A model generated the notes under the pieces. That model was not told where the DNA came from. It worked only from the letters and a program-made list of their open reading frames with translations, and made no database searches. Below are positions 1-5,824 of a stretch of DNA of 7,296 nt, in pieces. How positions within the stretch are numbered: position 1 is the first letter of the stretch; every line of letters starts with the position of its first letter. The DNA comes from Bacilli bacterium. GTDB lineage: Bacteria; Bacillota_I; Bacilli_A; RF39; UBA660. The translations under genes and the position numbers were made by a program. Location of the stretch: assembly GCA_016293205.1 (NCBI GenBank), contig JAEDES010000039.1, forward strand, positions 1 through 7,296. The letters are read 5' to 3'.

Positions 1-53
1 ATGATGCTCAATTACAAAAAGCTTTAGAAATATTAAATAAAAAAGAGTCTTAA
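1..53 (+). CDS. C-terminal end of a truncated gene; possibly an S41 (C-terminal-processing) peptidase
   Basis: The third forward frame is open from the window edge and encodes a short lysine-rich tail, DAQLQKALEILNKKES, ending at TAA (51-53). The stop sits inside a terminator palindrome, as expected for a real gene end. The tail resembles the end of S41 family C-terminal-processing proteases, which often finish in a D-x-QL-x-KA-x-E-hydrophobic helix. That match is from memory and rests on only 16 residues. The gene is convergent with the sortase gene, and the two stop codons overlap. Coding status is fairly likely because of the terminator; the product is uncertain. Confidence 0.45.
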   Translation, partial: DAQLQKALEILNKKES

Positions 54-63
54 GACTCTTTTT
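40..63. terminator. Bidirectional intrinsic terminator shared by two convergent genes
   Basis: This is a perfect 24-bp palindrome centred between 51 and 52. Its core is GAGTCTTAAGACTC, flanked by A-runs on the left and T-runs on the right. It gives a hairpin followed by a T-run on either strand. It should end transcription of the + gene entering from the left and of the - strand adhesin/sortase operon. Both stop codons lie at its centre. Confidence 0.8.
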
Positions 64-622
64 CTGTATTTATAATTAATTGTTTATTTTTATCTTTTTT
101 ACTACAAGTAGTTAGGATTAATTGATTAGTTGATTGTTTAGATACTTCAATTGTTCCATCTTTAATTGTTTCCCAAATAGAAGTTACTTTGTAAGTATAG
201 GTTTTATTATTTATATTTAGAATTATTTTGTCATGTTCTTTTAACTTATCTAAATCATTAAAATAGGAGTTTGGTGCAGGACCAGAATGAGCGGCTAGAA
301 AGATAATACTATTTTCTTTTTCTGGTGAAATTGATCCTGGTAAGATGGTTATATTTTCTTCAATATTATTTTTTTTATCATTAATAGGATATAGTGGTTT
401 ATTTAGATTTATTTTTTTTATAATTAATGAACCAATAGATGTGTTTTTTATAATTGGTTGTTCTATAATTATTTCTTTTTTAGGTATTTCTTCTAAAGTG
501 AGTTCTTCTGTTATTACTTTATTTTCTGGAATAGACACTATATTATAATCATTAGTTTGATAGATACTATTACATATAATAGAATATGTTATTAGAAGAA
601 TAATAATTTTAATTTTTGCCAT
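50..622 (-). CDS. Small membrane-anchored sortase lacking the canonical arginine
   Basis: A 190-residue cysteine transpeptidase expected to act on the outer membrane face, cleaving a C-terminal sorting signal and attaching the protein to the cell wall or to another protein. Residues 5-21 form a hydrophobic signal anchor. A charged linker follows to about residue 60, and the sortase barrel starts at SIGSLIIKKINL. The catalytic His is His112 in LAAHSG and the catalytic Cys is Cys173 in LTTCS. The usual third residue, an Arg some 8-12 residues after Cys, is missing: the tail reads KNKQLII, and the whole protein contains no arginine. The gene overlaps the adhesin gene upstream by 31 bp and has no clear Shine-Dalgarno, which suggests translational coupling. 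The adhesin is the obvious substrate. The sortase assignment is firm; class is unclear and activity is inferred. Confidence 0.88.
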   Translation of the reverse strand: MAKIKIIILLITYSIICNSIYQTNDYNIVSIPENKVITEELTLEEIPKKEIIIEQPIIKNTSIGSLIIKKINLNKPLYPINDKKNNIEENITILPGSISPEKENSIIFLAAHSGPAPNSYFNDLDKLKEHDKIILNINNKTYTYKVTSIWETIKDGTIEVSKQSTNQLILTTCSKKDKNKQLIINTEKES

Positions 623-1989
623 ATTAGTTCAAATATATTAAGTTTTTTGTATGTATCTGGTACAGGTATTTTATAATCTTTAAGAGTGAATTCTTCTTTT
701 TTAGTATCTTTTATATCTAGTTCTATAGGTTCTATTTTTTCAAATCCTTCAGTTGTTGTCATTTGTTTAATTGTATACTTTCCATATTGAAGAGTGATTG
801 ATGCTTTACCATCTTTATCAGTTATAATTGTTTTTACTAAGTTGTTTTCTTCATCATAGATGTTGAAGTTTATATTTTCTTCTGGTTTAAAATTATTTTC
901 TGTACCAAATAATTTTATAATTTCAATTTCTTTTTTTATTACTTCATTTTCTATAATTATTTCAGGTGTAGGATTTTCTTTTGTTATTTCAAAATTATAA
1001 ATATTAGTATTTAATTGATATCCTTTACCAGGTTCTTTTTCTTTTAAGTAATATGATCCATAGTCTAAATCTTTTAATTCAATTTCTGTTTTATCAAGAG
1101 TGAATTTTTTTATTAATTTCTTTTCTTTATATAATTCAAATACTGCTCCTGTTAAGGAAGTATTTGGCTGTGGATTATTTGTTTTTGTATCTTTATCAAT
1201 TTTTTTAATATTTATTTTTGTTTCTTGTATTGTTACTTCTATAGATGTTTTTATTGGATCGGGATGACCTTTTGTTACTAGATTTTGAGAATTTCCTGAT
1301 ACGTAAAATGTACTTGGTTTTGTTCCTTCTAATTTTTGTTCTAAATTTATTGTGTGAGTTCCTGGAGTTAGATTTTTTATTATTAAATTATTATTTTCAA
1401 TGAGTGCATTATTTGATGTTACTTGGTAATTTTCTAATGAATTATTTTTGTCTTTTAGAATGATTGTTTTATTTGTTTTTTCAATTATATTAGTTGTTTC
1501 AAATGATGGTTGTTTTTTATGATTATTTATCAAATTATTTATTTCATTTATTTCTTCAGTGTATTTTATTACTTTGGGTCCTCCTAGGGTATTTGAAAAG
1601 TAATATGTTGCATATGGATATGATTCTTCCCATATCATAAACTGAGTGATAGCATACCATTTTAAATCAGTATGTTCTTTATAACCCCAACCATAATATG
1701 AAATTAATTTTACTCTTTCAATTTGTTCTTTTGTTAGATTAGGTGGATTATCTGATTGATAATACAATGCGCCTTTATTAAAAGTAGAGTATGGTTCTAT
1801 ACAGTAAACTGGTTCGAATGATCTAGAATGCCTAAAGATTCTAGCTTGTTGATAATTTATATAATTATCCTTTAATCTGTTCATATAAATATTATCAATA
1901 TATTCTCCTTCGAAGAATGAATCTCCTTGTGCATTTACTGTTATAAATGATGTGAATATTAGTATTAAGAAAAGCAATATTTTTTTCAT
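592..1989 (-). CDS. Secreted thioester-domain (TQXA/TED) Cna-B surface adhesin
   Basis: A 465-residue exported protein. Residues 1-20 are a signal peptide (MKKILLFLILIFTSFITVNA). A thioester domain follows: Cys63 in YCIEP and Gln116 in ITQFMIW are the expected pair for an internal Cys-Gln thioester, which in this family can bind host surface amines covalently. Cys63 is the only cysteine. A beta-rich spacer (about 165-255) precedes two Cna-B/SpaA-like modules. Module 1 (about 257-350) keeps a plausible isopeptide set: Lys263, Glu317 in YYLKEKEPGKGY, and Asn348. Module 2 (about 354-440) has Gln409 at the Glu position and no clear Asn. The C-terminus carries VPDTY (443-447), a sorting-signal-like motif, but only 18 residues follow, with lysines among them. 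The start is supported by GGAGGG at 1995-2000, 5-6 nt upstream. It is first in an operon with the sortase. Confidence 0.87.
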   Translation of the reverse strand: MKKILLFLILIFTSFITVNAQGDSFFEGEYIDNIYMNRLKDNYINYQQARIFRHSRSFEPVYCIEPYSTFNKGALYYQSDNPPNLTKEQIERVKLISYYGWGYKEHTDLKWYAITQFMIWEESYPYATYYFSNTLGGPKVIKYTEEINEINNLINNHKKQPSFETTNIIEKTNKTIILKDKNNSLENYQVTSNNALIENNNLIIKNLTPGTHTINLEQKLEGTKPSTFYVSGNSQNLVTKGHPDPIKTSIEVTIQETKINIKKIDKDTKTNNPQPNTSLTGAVFELYKEKKLIKKFTLDKTEIELKDLDYGSYYLKEKEPGKGYQLNTNIYNFEITKENPTPEIIIENEVIKKEIEIIKLFGTENNFKPEENINFNIYDEENNLVKTIITDKDGKASITLQYGKYTIKQMTTTEGFEKIEPIELDIKDTKKEEFTLKDYKIPVPDTYKKLNIFELIWQKLKLLFF

Positions 1990-1994
1990 AATTT

Positions 1995-2000
1995 CCCTCC
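1995..2000 (-). promoter_or_regulatory. Ribosome binding site of the adhesin gene
   Basis: GGAGGG on the - strand lies 5 nt from the ATG at 1989-1987. It fixes the start of the thioester adhesin. Confidence 0.8.
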
Positions 2001-2015
2001 TTTTTTCTTAACGTT

Positions 2016-2049
2016 TTTGATAATAACAAGAAGTTTATTTATTATCAAA
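2016..2049. promoter_or_regulatory. Palindromic divergent promoter between the adhesin operon and fhs
   Basis: A perfect inverted repeat with 11-bp arms (2016-2026 TTTGATAATAA and 2039-2049 TTATTATCAAA) separated by 12 bp. Read on either strand it gives TTGATA, a 17-bp spacer and TATTAT. On the - strand the -35 is at 2048-2043 and the -10 at 2025-2020, preceded by an extended -10 TG. A start near 2013 would leave a leader of about 24 nt holding the adhesin RBS, an ideal arrangement. On the + strand the -35 is at 2017-2022 and the -10 at 2040-2045, without TG. It would give a leader of about 136 nt for fhs. The same dyad could be an operator for a dimeric regulator. The - strand call is strong, the + strand call weaker. 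Confidence 0.65.
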
Positions 2050-2081
2050 TGAAAGATTTATGTTTTTTATGTAGAATTTGT

Positions 2082-2090
2082 TGTGGATAA
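2082..2090 (-). promoter_or_regulatory. Consensus DnaA box
   Basis: The - strand reads TTATCCACA, an exact match to the consensus DnaA box. It lies in the very AT-rich divergent region upstream of fhs. A half-matching TTATCC in the opposite orientation starts at 2098. The two form a small inverted repeat, GGATAA (2085-2090) and TTATCC (2098-2103), around a 7-nt loop. The match is exact, but binding is unproven and a single 9-mer can occur by chance. Confidence 0.4.
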
Positions 2091-2164
2091 TAATTTTTTA
2101 TCCTATGAATTATTATTTTTTATGAAATATTGGATTTTAAAATACAAGTTTAGTATATTTATTG

Positions 2165-2170
2165 TATAAT
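2165..2170 (+). promoter_or_regulatory. Possible -10 element close to fhs
   Basis: A perfect TATAAT lies just upstream of the fhs RBS. No good -35 is found at 17-18 bp; the best is AATACA at 2141. A start about 7 nt downstream would fall at the edge of the RBS, leaving a very short leader. The fhs transcript may instead come from the palindromic promoter at 2016-2049. Confidence 0.3.
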
Positions 2171-2187
2171 TAGAAAGAGGTGATAAA

Positions 2188-3804
2188 ATGACAGATATAG
2201 AGATTGCTAGAAGTGTAGAAGGACTAAATATTAAAGAGATAGGAAAGAAGATTGGGTTAACTGATAATAACTTAGTATATTATGGTTCTGATAAAGCTAA
2301 GATTAAATATAATCCTACTAAAAGAAATGGTAAATTAGTTTTAGTTACAGCTATTAGTCCAACACCTTTAGGGGAAGGTAAGACTACTGTAAGTATTGGT
2401 CTTGCTGATGCGATGAATAAACTTGGTAAGAAAGTTGTTGCCGTACTTAGAGAACCTTCTATGGGTCCTGTTTTTGGTATAAAGGGTGGAGCTACTGGAG
2501 GAGGTAGAAGTCAAGTTATTCCTATGGAAGATATTAATCTTCATTTTACTGGGGATTTTCATGCAATTACTTCAGCAAATAATTTATTATGTTCTGCTAT
2601 TGATAATCATATTTATTTTGGTAATAATTTAGATTTTAAGAAAGTATTATTTAAGAGATGTTTAGATGTTAATGATAGAGCTTTAAGAAATATTAATTTA
2701 GGTACTAGAGAAGAAAGTTTTACTATTACTGCTGCTAGTGAAATTATGGCATTACTTTGTTTAGCTAAAGATTTAGATGATTTAAAATATAGACTTGGTA
2801 ATATTGTAGTTGGTTTAAATAGTAAAGATGAATTTATTTATGCTAAAGATTTAAAAGTAGAAGGGTCTATGTGTGTTTTATTAAAAGATGCAATTATGCC
2901 TAACTTAGTTCAAACTTTAGAAGGTACTCCTGTTATTATTCATGGTGGTCCTTTTGCAAATATTGCTCATGGATGTAATAGTATTATGGCTACTAATATT
3001 GGGTTAGAACTTGGAGATTATGTTATTACTGAAGCTGGTTTTGGGGCGGACTTAGGAGCGGAAAAGTTCTTAGATATAAAATGTCGTCTTAACGGATTAA
3101 GCCCTGATACAGTGGTTTTAGTAGCGACTATAAAGGCTTTAAAATATCATGGTGGAGTTAGTAAAGATGAAGTGTTAAATCCTAATGATGAGGCTTTAAA
3201 GAGTGGATTATGTAATTTAGAAAGACATATTTCTAATCTTAAAAAATATGGTGTTAATGTAGTTGTTTGTATTAATAAATTTACAAGTGATACAGATGAT
3301 GAAATTAAATTAGTAAGTGACTATTGTAAGGAATTAGATGTATTAGTTTCTACAAGTACTGCTTATTTTGATGGAGGAGCAGGAGCGATTGATTTAGCTA
3401 ATATAGTTATTGATAGTTGTTCTAAAGATTATAAATTCTCATTAATATATAATGACTCTGATAGTTTTAAAGATAAAGTTAGAAAAGTTGCAACTGAAAT
3501 ATATCATGCTAAAGATGTTAATTTTAGTGAACTTGCCCTTGATAAATTAAATACTTTTGAAAAAAATGGTATTAAAGATTTACCAATTTGTATTGCGAAG
3601 ACACAATATTCTTTCTCAGATGATCAAAAGAAAGTAGGGGCTCCTGTTGATTTTGTTGTAAATGTAAAAGATATTTGTTTATATAATGGGGCAGGATTTA
3701 TTACTGTACTACTTGGTGATATTATGACAATGCCTGGATTATCTAGAGTTCCTAGTTATGAAAAAATTGATTTAGTAGATGGAGAAATCGTAGGATTATC
3801 TTAA
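2188..3804 (+). CDS. fhs: Formate--tetrahydrofolate ligase (10-formyl-THF synthetase)
   Basis: A cytosolic enzyme joining formate to tetrahydrofolate with ATP hydrolysis to give 10-formyl-THF. It feeds purine synthesis, initiator tRNA formylation and one-carbon metabolism. Family signatures are continuous: the ATP-binding loop TPLGEGKTT (59-67), PSMGPVFGIKGGATGGG (90-106), MEDINLHFTGDFHAIT (113-128), then KDAIMPNLVQTLEGTP, HGGPFANIAHGCNS, TEAGFGADLGAEKF and the C-terminal TMPGLSRVPSYEKIDL. At 538 residues it is a little shorter than the usual 555-560. Part of the deficit is around 170-178, where NLGTREESF replaces a longer Gly-rich loop seen in most homologues (recalled, not aligned). The start is supported by AGAGGTGA just upstream. 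It is monocistronic, with a terminator directly downstream. No folD or fchA is adjacent. Confidence 0.97.
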   Translation: MTDIEIARSVEGLNIKEIGKKIGLTDNNLVYYGSDKAKIKYNPTKRNGKLVLVTAISPTPLGEGKTTVSIGLADAMNKLGKKVVAVLREPSMGPVFGIKGGATGGGRSQVIPMEDINLHFTGDFHAITSANNLLCSAIDNHIYFGNNLDFKKVLFKRCLDVNDRALRNINLGTREESFTITAASEIMALLCLAKDLDDLKYRLGNIVVGLNSKDEFIYAKDLKVEGSMCVLLKDAIMPNLVQTLEGTPVIIHGGPFANIAHGCNSIMATNIGLELGDYVITEAGFGADLGAEKFLDIKCRLNGLSPDTVVLVATIKALKYHGGVSKDEVLNPNDEALKSGLCNLERHISNLKKYGVNVVVCINKFTSDTDDEIKLVSDYCKELDVLVSTSTAYFDGGAGAIDLANIVIDSCSKDYKFSLIYNDSDSFKDKVRKVATEIYHAKDVNFSELALDKLNTFEKNGIKDLPICIAKTQYSFSDDQKKVGAPVDFVVNVKDICLYNGAGFITVLLGDIMTMPGLSRVPSYEKIDLVDGEIVGLS

Positions 3805-3810
3805 GACAAT

Positions 3811-3845
3811 AAAAAAACATCTGTGTTTCCGTCAGATGTTTTTTT
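3811..3845. terminator. Bidirectional terminator between fhs and the convergent dehydrogenase gene
   Basis: The arms are 3811-3823 and 3833-3845, with core CATCTG/CAGATG and a 9-nt loop. A-runs on the left and T-runs on the right make it functional on both strands. It starts 6 nt after the fhs stop and lies 17 nt beyond the stop of the - strand gene at 3862, so it should serve both. Confidence 0.88.
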
Positions 3846-3861
3846 TGTGTTTCTTTTTTTA

Positions 3862-4935
3862 TTATTTTAAGTATGTATCTAATGGTTTTGGTCTATACAT
3901 TAATTCATCCATTTCATGTGTTGGAATGAATCCTGGTTTTGCATTGATTACGTCTGGTAATCTATTAACAATTGTTGCACATGTTAATTCTACAGTAGCT
4001 GGACGGTTAACTACGATTGTAGTATCAGGTTCTCCCATAACTGTCCATTCGTTTTTATCGAATTCATCTGGTCCATAAACTTTTCCGATACATTCAGATT
4101 CGATTACGATACCTTCAGCAGTTTCAGTTGTTACGATAGCACTCATACCTGTAGCATCTCCTGCTTTAACAGTCATTCCTAATGTTGAAGATTCAATATC
4201 TTTTGGATAAGTCATTGGTACACATTTTTGTGTTTGACTAGTTACTGTTAATCCAAGTTTTCCTGCTAACCAACCATTAACGTTCCACATATAAGATGGT
4301 GAGTAAGTTCCGCTATTGATAAGTGCATCTCTTTCTTCTTTACTCATACGGTCAACACTAGCGATTTTTTCATCAAATTCGTCTAATGTTAATCCAGAAC
4401 CATGAGCTTCTGCAAGAGCGATTCCGTAGTCTTCTACGTTATAAGATGAACTTCCTTTAATTTTTGTAATGTTGTGTGTTGAACCAGCGATGGCACTGAT
4501 TAATTCTCCCCAATAAACATCTTGGTATCCAGATCCTGTAATAGTACAGTTGTTTTTAACTGCTAATTCATTGATCTTATTAGATAATACTGGGTTTGAA
4601 TTGTAAGAGTAGAATGCTTCTTCACAAGTAGTGATGGCATTTAATCCTAATCTTGCACATAACATTAGTGGATCTTCAAGGTCACTTAATAAACTCATTG
4701 TAGTTACAATTACTACATCTGGTTTTAATTCAGTTAGTAGTTCTTCAGCATTTTCTACAGAAGTAACTTTAACACCTTTAGGTTCACATCCAATTATTTC
4801 ACCGATATCTTTTCCAATTACTGCTGGATTAATATCTAGTGCTCCAACGATTTCTGCTCCTTTCTCGTATACATATCTCATTGTGTATACAGACATCTTT
4901 CCTGTTCCATATTGAACAACTCTAATTTTTGACAT
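3862..4935 (-). CDS. NAD(P)-dependent dehydrogenase, 2,4-diaminopentanoate dehydrogenase/DapB-like family
   Basis: A 357-residue cytosolic oxidoreductase. The N-terminal Rossmann fold opens with KIRVVQYGTGKMS (Gly10 and Gly12; Ser15 where a third Gly is common). Acidic residue Asp34 in GALDINP closes the second strand, and PDVVIVTT (72-79) is the fourth-strand signature. The middle has GSGYQDVYWGEL (134-145), in place of the TG-x-NPGF seen in true DapB. The C-terminal NRLPDVINAKPGF (324-336) is typical of the diaminopentanoate dehydrogenase group. Characterised members deaminate 2,4-diaminopentanoate oxidatively in ornithine fermentation, but no ornithine genes are nearby, so the substrate is open. 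A GGAGGG RBS (4941-4946) sets the start. More C-ending codons than in the adhesin genes suggest strong expression. Family is fairly sure; reaction is not. Confidence 0.8.
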   Translation of the reverse strand: MSKIRVVQYGTGKMSVYTMRYVYEKGAEIVGALDINPAVIGKDIGEIIGCEPKGVKVTSVENAEELLTELKPDVVIVTTMSLLSDLEDPLMLCARLGLNAITTCEEAFYSYNSNPVLSNKINELAVKNNCTITGSGYQDVYWGELISAIAGSTHNITKIKGSSSYNVEDYGIALAEAHGSGLTLDEFDEKIASVDRMSKEERDALINSGTYSPSYMWNVNGWLAGKLGLTVTSQTQKCVPMTYPKDIESSTLGMTVKAGDATGMSAIVTTETAEGIVIESECIGKVYGPDEFDKNEWTVMGEPDTTIVVNRPATVELTCATIVNRLPDVINAKPGFIPTHEMDELMYRPKPLDTYLK

Positions 4936-4973
4936 ATCATCCCTCCAAAATCAAAAATTTTACTCCTATCTTT

Positions 4974-5002
4974 AAGTTACTCTAAATTTAAAAAATTATC
5001 AA
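4974..5002 (-). promoter_or_regulatory. Putative promoter of the dehydrogenase gene
   Basis: On the - strand, TTGATA (5002-4997) is followed by a 17-bp spacer and TAACTT (4979-4974). A start near 4967 would give a leader of about 32 nt with the GGAGGG RBS. The -35 is the same TTGATA used in the palindromic promoter. The -10 is only a moderate match. Confidence 0.45.
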
Positions 5003-5016
5003 TTTTTTTTGAATAA

Positions 5017-5042
5017 AAAAAGAAGAGTTGACTCTTCTTTTT
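5017..5042 (-). terminator. Intrinsic terminator of the Ig-like protein gene
   Basis: The arms are 5017-5028 and 5031-5042 (AGAAGAGT/ACTCTTCT core), forming a hairpin with a 4-nt effective loop, followed on the - strand by a T-run. It begins 8 nt after the stop at 5050 and separates this gene from the co-oriented dehydrogenase gene, so the two are not an operon. Confidence 0.85.
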
Positions 5043-5049
5043 ACATTTC

Positions 5050-5754
5050 TTATTCAGTTGTTGCTGGAGCAGTAGGTTCTTCAACTTTTTCTTCTGTTGA
5101 TGGTTTTTCTGGTTCTGGTTTAACTTCTGGTGTATTTGGTGTAATTACTGTTTGATTATAAACATTAATTGTTGATACAAAAGTTTGACCATTATATGAA
5201 ACAGTATATTGATATACTCCTACTTCGGCAGCATTAACACTACTTAAATCTAGAGTAGTATTATTTTTCACTTCATCAGTTAATGTTTGCACTACATATG
5301 TACTTAAATCAGTTGAAAGGGCAGTTCCCTTTGGAATTGATATTTCTTTTAATGTAAATTGCATTTGTGGTAATTGTTTTTCTTTTATTGTAAAAGTACC
5401 ATTATATTTTTTCTTTTTAAATTGAATTGTATATGTATAAGTACCTGGTTCACTTGCGTTAATTGTAGAAGTGTCTAGTTTTAATGCTTTAATTACAGAA
5501 GCATCTAATTCTTTTGGATTTTCTAGGTAGTCTTGGACATTAATACTTAATGGATTTCCTACTTCTAATTCCATATCTTTTAATTTTATTAAATTTACTT
5601 TTGCTGAGGCAACACGTTTTTGAGTTATTTCAACACTGTATTGCTTTTTGACCGTAGTTGTATTAGTAGTAGTCATAATAAGACCGCTTCCAATTAACAT
5701 GATTCCACAAGTAGCGATTGTTATACTTAATGCTCGGCGTTCTTTATTTGTCAT
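5050..5754 (-). CDS. Signal-anchored extracellular protein with two Ig-like repeats
   Basis: A 234-residue protein of unknown function. The start is placed at the ATG 5754-5752, which has AAGGAG 7 nt upstream. An in-frame ATG at 5781-5779 lies upstream of the predicted transcription start and would put the RBS inside the gene. After a basic N-terminus, residues 8-28 form one hydrophobic segment, a signal anchor or uncleaved signal. Two homologous modules follow: about 57-124 (LKDMELEVGNPL ... LDTSTINASEPGTYTYTIQF) and about 135-198 (LKEISIPKGTAL ... LDLSSVNAAEVGVYQYTVSY). Each ends in a G-x-Y-x-YT strand typical of bacterial Ig-like folds. The tail (206-234) is rich in Pro, Glu and Thr with no LPXTG motif. 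It is probably held at the outer membrane face. It is divergent from nfeD and has its own terminator. Confidence 0.75.
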   Translation of the reverse strand: MTNKERRALSITIATCGIMLIGSGLIMTTTNTTTVKKQYSVEITQKRVASAKVNLIKLKDMELEVGNPLSINVQDYLENPKELDASVIKALKLDTSTINASEPGTYTYTIQFKKKKYNGTFTIKEKQLPQMQFTLKEISIPKGTALSTDLSTYVVQTLTDEVKNNTTLDLSSVNAAEVGVYQYTVSYNGQTFVSTINVYNQTVITPNTPEVKPEPEKPSTEEKVEEPTAPATTE

Positions 5755-5761
5755 TCTAAAA

Positions 5762-5767
5762 CTCCTT
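5762..5767 (-). promoter_or_regulatory. RBS that decides the start of the Ig-like protein gene
   Basis: AAGGAG on the - strand is 7 nt from the ATG at 5754-5752. It favours that start over the in-frame ATG nine codons upstream at 5781, which has no RBS. Confidence 0.75.
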
Positions 5768-5782
5768 CTTATTATATACATA

Positions 5783-5811
5783 ATTATATATTATTTTTTA
5801 GGGTTTAACAA
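5783..5811 (-). promoter_or_regulatory. Promoter of the Ig-like protein gene
   Basis: On the - strand TTGTTA (5811-5806), a 17-bp spacer and TATAAT (5788-5783). A start near 5776 leaves a leader of about 22 nt containing the AAGGAG RBS. A second TATAAT at 5776-5771 lacks a -35. Confidence 0.55.
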
Positions 5812-5824
5812 GGATAAATTTTTG

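Noticed and set aside
345..548. Open frame on + inside the sortase gene
   Set aside because: It is antisense to a clear sortase and encodes a Phe/Ile/Ser-rich peptide typical of reverse-complemented AT-rich coding sequence. It has no RBS.
2050..2187. Tetrahydrofolate riboswitch upstream of fhs
   Set aside because: The region is nearly all A and T with only a 6-bp hairpin. No multi-stem conserved aptamer could be recognised.
2368..2562. Open frame on - inside fhs
   Set aside because: It is antisense to the highly conserved ATP-binding part of fhs, has a low-complexity Ser run and no recognisable domain.
3836..4078. Open frame on + opposite the dehydrogenase end
   Set aside because: It begins inside the T-run of a terminator and runs antisense to the conserved C-terminus of the dehydrogenase.
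4631..4915. Open frame on + opposite the dehydrogenase N-terminus
   Set aside because: It is antisense to the Rossmann fold region and has Ser/Ile-rich shadow composition.
5755..5781. Longer start for the Ig-like protein at ATG 5781-5779
   Set aside because: It has no RBS, lies upstream of the predicted transcription start, and would include the strong AAGGAG site as coding sequence.
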